Part shown: in pieces, positions 1 through 3,601 of the stretch
Position numbering within the stretch: the stretch's first letter is position 1
How the letters are laid out: each line of letters begins with the position of its first letter
The notes under the pieces: model-generated
The model's input: the letters and a program-made list of their open reading frames with translations, nothing else
Database searches by the model: none
What the model was told of the DNA's origin: nothing
Assembly (NCBI GenBank): GCA_002291875.1
Contig: DBAV01000183.1
Span: forward strand, 1 to 6,056
Length of the DNA stretch: 6,056 nt
Direction: 5' to 3'
Source: Hyphomonadaceae bacterium UBA1001
GTDB lineage: Bacteria; Pseudomonadota; Alphaproteobacteria; Caulobacterales; Aquidulcibacteraceae
Program-made: the position numbers and the translations under genes

Positions 1-864
1 CGCCATCCGGTGGTCGAGGCGGCGTTGGCGCGCGAGGGGCGGGCCTTCACCCCGAACGATGTGGCGCTGGACGCCGACGGAGCGGCGGGCGCGCGCCTGA
101 CCATCGTCACCGGGCCGAACATGGCCGGCAAGTCCACCTTCCTTCGGCAGGTGGCGCTGGCGGCGATCCTGGCCCAGGCGGGCTGTCACGTACCGGCGGC
201 GGGGATCACGCTGGGCGTGGTCGACCGGGTGTTCTCACGCGTGGGGGCGTCGGACGACCTGGCGCGGGGGCGCTCGACCTTCATGACCGAAATGGTCGAG
301 ACCGCTGCCATCCTGCAGCAGGCCGGCCCGCGCGCGCTGGTGGTGCTGGACGAGATCGGACGCGGCACGGCCACCTATGACGGCCTGGCCATTGCGTGGG
401 CCGCCGCCGAGCACCTGCACGAGGTCAATGGCGCGCGGGCCCTGTTCGCCACCCATTATCACGAGATGACCGCGCTGGACGGGCGGCTGGCGCACTGTGC
501 CAATGTCTCGCTGCGTGCGCGCGAGTGGAATGGCGAGCTGATCTTCCTGCACGACGTCCAGGCCGGGCCGGCGGATCGCTCGTACGGGGTGCAGGTGGCC
601 CGTCTGGCCGGGCTGCCGCGGCGGGCGGTGACGCGCGCGCAGGCTGTGCTGGCACGGCTGGAGCGGGCAGGCGGAGGGCGGCGCGTGGTGGATTTCACCG
701 ACGACCTGCCGCTGTTCGCGGCCGCCGAGGAACGCGAGGACACCCGCCGCCTGGCCGAGGTCGAGGCGGTGCTGGACACCATCGACCCCGACACCCTGAC
801 CCCGCGCGAGGCGCTGGAGGCGCTGTATCGGCTGAAGGCGCTGCGGCGCGATCCGCCGGCCTGA
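1..864 (+). CDS. mutS: DNA mismatch repair ATPase MutS (C-terminal part)
   Basis: This is the last 287 codons of mutS; the reading frame is open at base 1, so the mismatch-binding and connector domains lie outside the window. MutS recognises mispaired or looped bases and recruits MutL in an ATP-dependent way. Visible parts, numbered from base 1: the RHPVVE entry to the ATPase domain (1-6), Walker A GPNMAGKST (38-46), the ABC-type segment with ASDDLARGRSTF (83-94), Walker B ending in LDEIGRGT with D117 and E118, and an H-loop ATHYHEM. The SYGVQVARLAGLP segment that follows is typical of the MutS dimer interface. Near the end, DDLPLF (234-239) matches the position and style of a beta-clamp-binding motif. 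The closing segment with TPREALEALYRLK is the usual C-terminal oligomerization helix pair. Nothing suggests decay. The gene faces the receptor gene and ends 107 bp from it. Confidence 0.98.
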   Translation, partial: RHPVVEAALAREGRAFTPNDVALDADGAAGARLTIVTGPNMAGKSTFLRQVALAAILAQAGCHVPAAGITLGVVDRVFSRVGASDDLARGRSTFMTEMVETAAILQQAGPRALVVLDEIGRGTATYDGLAIAWAAAEHLHEVNGARALFATHYHEMTALDGRLAHCANVSLRAREWNGELIFLHDVQAGPADRSYGVQVARLAGLPRRAVTRAQAVLARLERAGGGRRVVDFTDDLPLFAAAEEREDTRRLAEVEAVLDTIDPDTLTPREALEALYRLKALRRDPPA

Positions 865-895
865 CGTCCAAGGGGGCATCGTCGCGAACACGAAA

Positions 896-920
896 GGGGA
901 CACGGCGTGGCCCGTGCCCC
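896..920 (+). terminator. hairpin after mutS, candidate terminator
   Basis: GGGG (896-899) and CACGG (901-905) pair with CCGTG (912-916) and CCCC (917-920). This gives nine GC-rich pairs with a single bulged A900 and a 6-nt loop. It starts 31 nt after the mutS stop. No T-run follows on the plus strand, so intrinsic termination is plausible but not certain. Confidence 0.5.
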
Positions 921-935
921 CTCGCCTGTGCTTAA

Positions 936-964
936 GGGTGCCCGGCGCGTCTGCCCGGGCGCCC
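936..964 (-). terminator. hairpin after the receptor gene, candidate terminator
   Basis: GGGTGCCCGG (936-945) pairs with CCGGGCGCCC (955-964). The stem has ten pairs, one of them a wobble, around a 9-nt loop. It lies only 7 nt beyond the receptor stop codon on the minus strand and is followed there by TTAAG, a very weak T-tract. Because the two genes converge, it could stop transcription from both sides. Confidence 0.5.
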
Positions 965-971
965 GCGCCGA

Positions 972-3296
972 TCAGAACGCGTAGCGGCCGATCAGCTGGA
1001 AGATCGGGCCGGCGGTTTCGGATTCGAACTCGAACTCGTCAAAGGCCCGCGCGCGCTGGTCGGCGGCGGTGACGAAGTTGTCGAAGGTCTCGTCCTTGGA
1101 CGAGTCCAGCAGGTTCGAGCCGGTCAGGCGGACCGTGAAGCTGTCGCCGATGGCCTGCTCGACGAACACTTCCAGGTCGCCGCCATAGGTGGTGGTGATT
1201 TCCTGGCCCAGCACCCGCGAGAAGGCGCTGCCCTGTTCGCGGTAGGTGACGCCGAAGGCCGAGCCGGTGGCGGTGATCTCGTGGATGAAACCGACATTCA
1301 GCACGAAATCGACCTGGTCGTTGAAGCGCCGCTCGCCGAACTCGTCGTTGACGCTGGAGTCCAGCCACGAATAGTTCAGGAATACGCCGGTGTCCGGCAG
1401 GCCGATGGCGGACAGCGGGGTGGACAGGTCGAACTCGATGCCCATCACCTCGCCGTCGCCGGTGTTGCGCGCCGAATAGACGAAGGTGCCCGGCCCCTCG
1501 CTGCCGACCACGCCGGTCGAGAATACCTCGATCAGATTGTCGATCTGGCGATAGAAGACATTGACGCCGACCACGCCGACCTCGCCGACGCGCCGCTCAT
1601 AGCCGACATCGAGGCCGTTGGCGGTCTCGGGTTCCAGCTCGGGATTGCCGCGGAAATCGTTGTCGCCAAGCTCGGCCTCGAGCGTCGCGGGCGACAGGAA
1701 CGAGAAGGACGGATTGCGCAGGGTGCGCGCCACCGACAGGTGGAAGCGGTCATTGTCGCTGGCATTCCAGCGCAGGTTCACCGACGGCAGCACGTTTTCA
1801 TACGACACGCTGCGGCCCTGGGCGCCGACCGTGCGGTCGGTGATGTCCAGGGTCGTCGTTTCGAGCCGCAGGCCCACCTCCCAGTCGATGACCTCGTTCT
1901 CGGTCTCGCCCGAGAACATCACGAACGGGTCGAAGCGGCGGCGCTCGATGGTCAGGTCACCGCCCGTCACCGGCGAGAAGGCGGCTTCGGGCGGCAGGGT
2001 GGCGCCGGTGGGGAAGGCGCCCCGGGCCACAAAGCCGGCCGGCAGGTTGACGCGGATACGCGGCGCGCGTTCCTGCACCAGGCTGTCGCGGGTGCGGGTC
2101 TGGGCGTCGATGCCGAACTCGACGTCAAAGCCTTCCAGCTCGGCCTCGTGGTTCAGCTTCACGGTCCATTCGGTGTCCTGGATGTCCAGGCTGAAGTCCT
2201 CGCCGGTATAGCGGTCGCCCTCGGGGAAGGGCACGGCGTCGCGCAGGAACTCGATCTCGTCCTCGAACTCGATCTCGCTGTTGTCGAAGGTGGCATAGCC
2301 AACGCGGAACTCGGTCTCGCCGCCGAACAGCTCGACCTCGTATTCAGCGTTCAGCGACACCGAGGTCTGCTCGATCTCGACATTGTTGTCGTTGATCGTC
2401 AGCAGGTTGGCGTCGTTGCGGATGCCCTGGCGGAACTCGATCGAGTCCTCGTCCTCGGTGCGGTCGGTTCGGACGAAAAAGCCGTCCAGGGCCAGCTCGC
2501 CGCCCGCAAAAGGGTGCTCGAAGGCGAAATTGGCCGCATAGTCGGTGCCGTCGCGGACGTCGGTCTGGTCCTCGATATTGTCCAGCGGCGCACCCGGCGC
2601 GGCAAACCGGGCCGAGAACTTGTCCTTGGGATTGTGGCGGTCCTGCATGTTGGCGCCCAAAAGGATGCGCCCCTCGCCGATGGCGGTGCCGAACACACCG
2701 CCCAGCGTCTCGCCGAAATTCTCGCTGTTGGGCCAGTACAGCACCCCGGCGCGCACAAAGCCGCCATCCAGCGCAAAGGCGTCGCGCAGCACGATGTTGA
2801 TGGTGCCCGCCACCGCGTCGCCCGACCGGTTGGCCGACGCACCGCGCACGATCTCGACCCGCTCGATCAGCTCGGCCGGGATGCGATCGACGAAAAACGC
2901 GCCTTCGGCCCCGTTGCCGAACGTGCCCGAGCCCGAACCCGCACCGGGCACCTGCTCGCCATTGATCAGGATCTGGGTGTAGGCCGGATCGAGGCCGCGC
3001 AGGCGCACCCCGTCGCTCTCGTTGATGTCGGACAGGAAGGACACGCTGGGCACGCGCTTGAGCGCATCACCGGCGGTCAGCGGCTCGAAGCGCTGGAAAT
3101 AGTCGAGGCCGTATTCCAGGATCGGCGCGGTCTCCTCGGACCGGTTGCGATAGGCGATGCGGCCGGTGACCACGATCTCCTCGGCGGTGGTGATGCGCTC
3201 CTCGTCGGAATCGGCGGCCTCCTGTGCGATGGCCGAGCCGGCCGACAGGAAAAGCGCCATGCCGGCCACGCCGGTCAGAAGGGTGCTGCGGATCAT
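972..3296 (-). CDS. TonB-dependent outer-membrane receptor
   Basis: A complete 774-residue TonB-dependent receptor, which would import a scarce ligand across the outer membrane using TonB-ExbBD energy. The start chosen is ATG at 3296: it has GGGGGA seven bases upstream and begins a clear signal peptide (MIRS, a hydrophobic core, then AIA with likely cleavage before Q25). A longer frame back to 3458 would bury this signal. Residues 39-46 (EEIVVTGR) resemble a TonB box. The plug spans about 47-172, with GDALKRVP (76-83), RLRGLDPAYTQILING (98-113), a Gly-rich loop (118-132) and VEIVRGASANRSGDAVAGTINI (147-168 region). The remainder alternates in the manner of a 22-strand barrel and ends in GRYAF, with the terminal Phe typical of BamA substrates. 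Acidic residues are abundant. The ligand cannot be read from the sequence; the Pho box-like array upstream hints at phosphate-limited expression. No transporter partner is adjacent within the window. Confidence 0.95.
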   Translation of the reverse strand: MIRSTLLTGVAGMALFLSAGSAIAQEAADSDEERITTAEEIVVTGRIAYRNRSEETAPILEYGLDYFQRFEPLTAGDALKRVPSVSFLSDINESDGVRLRGLDPAYTQILINGEQVPGAGSGSGTFGNGAEGAFFVDRIPAELIERVEIVRGASANRSGDAVAGTINIVLRDAFALDGGFVRAGVLYWPNSENFGETLGGVFGTAIGEGRILLGANMQDRHNPKDKFSARFAAPGAPLDNIEDQTDVRDGTDYAANFAFEHPFAGGELALDGFFVRTDRTEDEDSIEFRQGIRNDANLLTINDNNVEIEQTSVSLNAEYEVELFGGETEFRVGYATFDNSEIEFEDEIEFLRDAVPFPEGDRYTGEDFSLDIQDTEWTVKLNHEAELEGFDVEFGIDAQTRTRDSLVQERAPRIRVNLPAGFVARGAFPTGATLPPEAAFSPVTGGDLTIERRRFDPFVMFSGETENEVIDWEVGLRLETTTLDITDRTVGAQGRSVSYENVLPSVNLRWNASDNDRFHLSVARTLRNPSFSFLSPATLEAELGDNDFRGNPELEPETANGLDVGYERRVGEVGVVGVNVFYRQIDNLIEVFSTGVVGSEGPGTFVYSARNTGDGEVMGIEFDLSTPLSAIGLPDTGVFLNYSWLDSSVNDEFGERRFNDQVDFVLNVGFIHEITATGSAFGVTYREQGSAFSRVLGQEITTTYGGDLEVFVEQAIGDSFTVRLTGSNLLDSSKDETFDNFVTAADQRARAFDEFEFESETAGPIFQLIGRYAF

Positions 3297-3303
3297 GTGA
3301 ACG

Positions 3304-3309
3304 TCCCCC
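3304..3309 (-). promoter_or_regulatory. ribosome binding site of the receptor gene
   Basis: On the minus strand GGGGGA lies seven bases before the ATG at 3296. This supports the internal start over the upstream ATG at 3458. Confidence 0.7.
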
Positions 3310-3316
3310 GGGTCAT

Positions 3317-3336
3317 GGTTTTCCCGCAGGAAAACC
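3317..3336. repeat. perfect 20-bp palindrome in the receptor leader
   Basis: GGTTTTCC (3317-3324) and GGAAAACC (3329-3336) are exact inverted arms around CGCA. It is 20-39 nt upstream of the receptor start codon and about 8 nt upstream of its ribosome binding site. It could be a repressor operator overlapping the transcription start, or an mRNA hairpin. The AT-rich arms stand out in this GC-rich DNA. Confidence 0.7.
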
Positions 3337-3347
3337 GTCGCGGCGAG

Positions 3348-3353
3348 CGCTAG
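3348..3353 (-). promoter_or_regulatory. weak candidate -10 element for the receptor gene
   Basis: On the minus strand CTAGCG lies 9 nt downstream of the last unit of the Pho box-like array. That matches the layout of PhoB-activated promoters, where the Pho box replaces the -35. The match to any -10 consensus is poor, so this rests mostly on spacing. Confidence 0.2.
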
Positions 3354-3362
3354 GCCGCGCGG

Positions 3363-3402
3363 GTGACATCGGGGTGACGTCTTGATGACAGTGACGTGAA
3401 GG
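3363..3402 (-). promoter_or_regulatory. Pho box-like array of 7-bp units every 11 bp
   Basis: Read on the minus strand, four 7-bp units recur with 4-bp spacers: CCTTCAC (3402-3396), CTGTCAT (3391-3385), ACGTCAC (3380-3374) and ATGTCAC (3369-3363). The PhoB consensus is two CTGTCAT/C-type repeats separated by four bases. Unit 2 matches perfectly, unit 4 differs at one base, and units 1 and 3 keep the TCAC core. The array points toward the receptor gene, 66 bp from its start, and is about 200 bp from the podJ-like start. Another OmpR-family regulator with 11-bp direct repeats, such as ChvI, is an alternative. Confidence 0.55.
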
Positions 3403-3446
3403 TGCGGCCGTGGGTGCGACCGTGTTGCACAACCGCCATGGTCGCC

Positions 3447-3471
3447 AAGGGCGGTCATGGTTAACGCCCTT
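3447..3471. repeat. inverted repeat flanking a TTAACCAT site
   Basis: AAGGGCG (3447-3453) and CGCCCTT (3465-3471) are perfect 7-bp inverted arms around an 11-base centre that contains GGTTAA. The right arm is shared with the next dyad, so the two pairings exclude each other. Confidence 0.45.
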
Positions 3472-3486
3472 TACCGGCGGTTAACC
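3457..3486. promoter_or_regulatory. TTAAC dyad, candidate CtrA-type control site
   Basis: GGTTAACGCC (3459-3468) and GGCGGTTAACC (3476-3486) form a 10-bp dyad with one bulged base and a 7-base centre. Each arm carries TTAAC-type sequence. On the minus strand 3464-3457 reads TTAACCAT, the extended half-site known for CtrA in Caulobacter. TTAA at 3461, TTAC at 3471 and TTAA at 3481 fall every 10 bp, whereas the classical CtrA site is TTAA-N7-TTAA. It is therefore a candidate, not a canonical match. It ends 115 bp upstream of the podJ-like start. Confidence 0.35.
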
Positions 3487-3542
3487 CTGCCCGCGCTTTG
3501 TGCACCGAAGGGGTATGCGCTCGGCTCGCGAATCGTGGGCAT

Positions 3543-3564
3543 GCCCCGCAGGATCAGGCGGGGC
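3543..3564. repeat. GC-rich inverted repeat upstream of the podJ-like gene
   Basis: GCCCCGC (3543-3549) and GCGGGGC (3558-3564) are perfect 7-bp arms with an 8-base loop. They end 37 nt before the chosen ATG and so may fold in the 5' leader. Function is unknown; arms like this can arise by chance in GC-rich DNA. Confidence 0.4.
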
Positions 3565-3586
3565 GCCAGGGGGGTGGCCCGCCGAC

Positions 3587-3595
3587 GAGGACAGG
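3587..3595 (+). promoter_or_regulatory. ribosome binding site of the podJ-like gene
   Basis: GAGGA (3587-3591) is ten bases and AGG (3593-3595) six bases before the ATG at 3602. This is modest but better placed than the purine run that nearly touches the alternative ATG at 3515. Confidence 0.5.
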
Positions 3596-3601
3596 TCGAC
3601 G

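Noticed and set aside
1281..3353. Long plus-strand open frame (690 codons) opposite the receptor gene
   Set aside because: It is the mirror of a GC-rich gene: stops are rare in antisense, the translation has no recognizable fold, and the minus strand encodes a full receptor with signal peptide and terminal Phe.
3424..3433. Small GTTG/CAAC dyad
   Set aside because: Four-base arms are expected by chance.
3297..3458. Upstream ATG at 3458 extending the receptor by 54 residues
   Set aside because: It would place a non-hydrophobic, His/Arg-containing stretch before the signal peptide and run through the Pho box-like array and palindrome; the ATG at 3296 has a good ribosome site.
3530..3534. GANTC (CcrM-type methylation) site upstream of the podJ-like gene
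   Set aside because: GAATC also occurs inside the receptor and podJ-like coding regions, so one copy in 305 bp is not evidence of methylation-dependent control.
3515..3601. Alternative in-frame ATG for the podJ-like gene
   Set aside because: It adds 29 Gly/Trp/Pro-rich residues and its purine run is only one base from the ATG; 3602 is better spaced. Not excluded.
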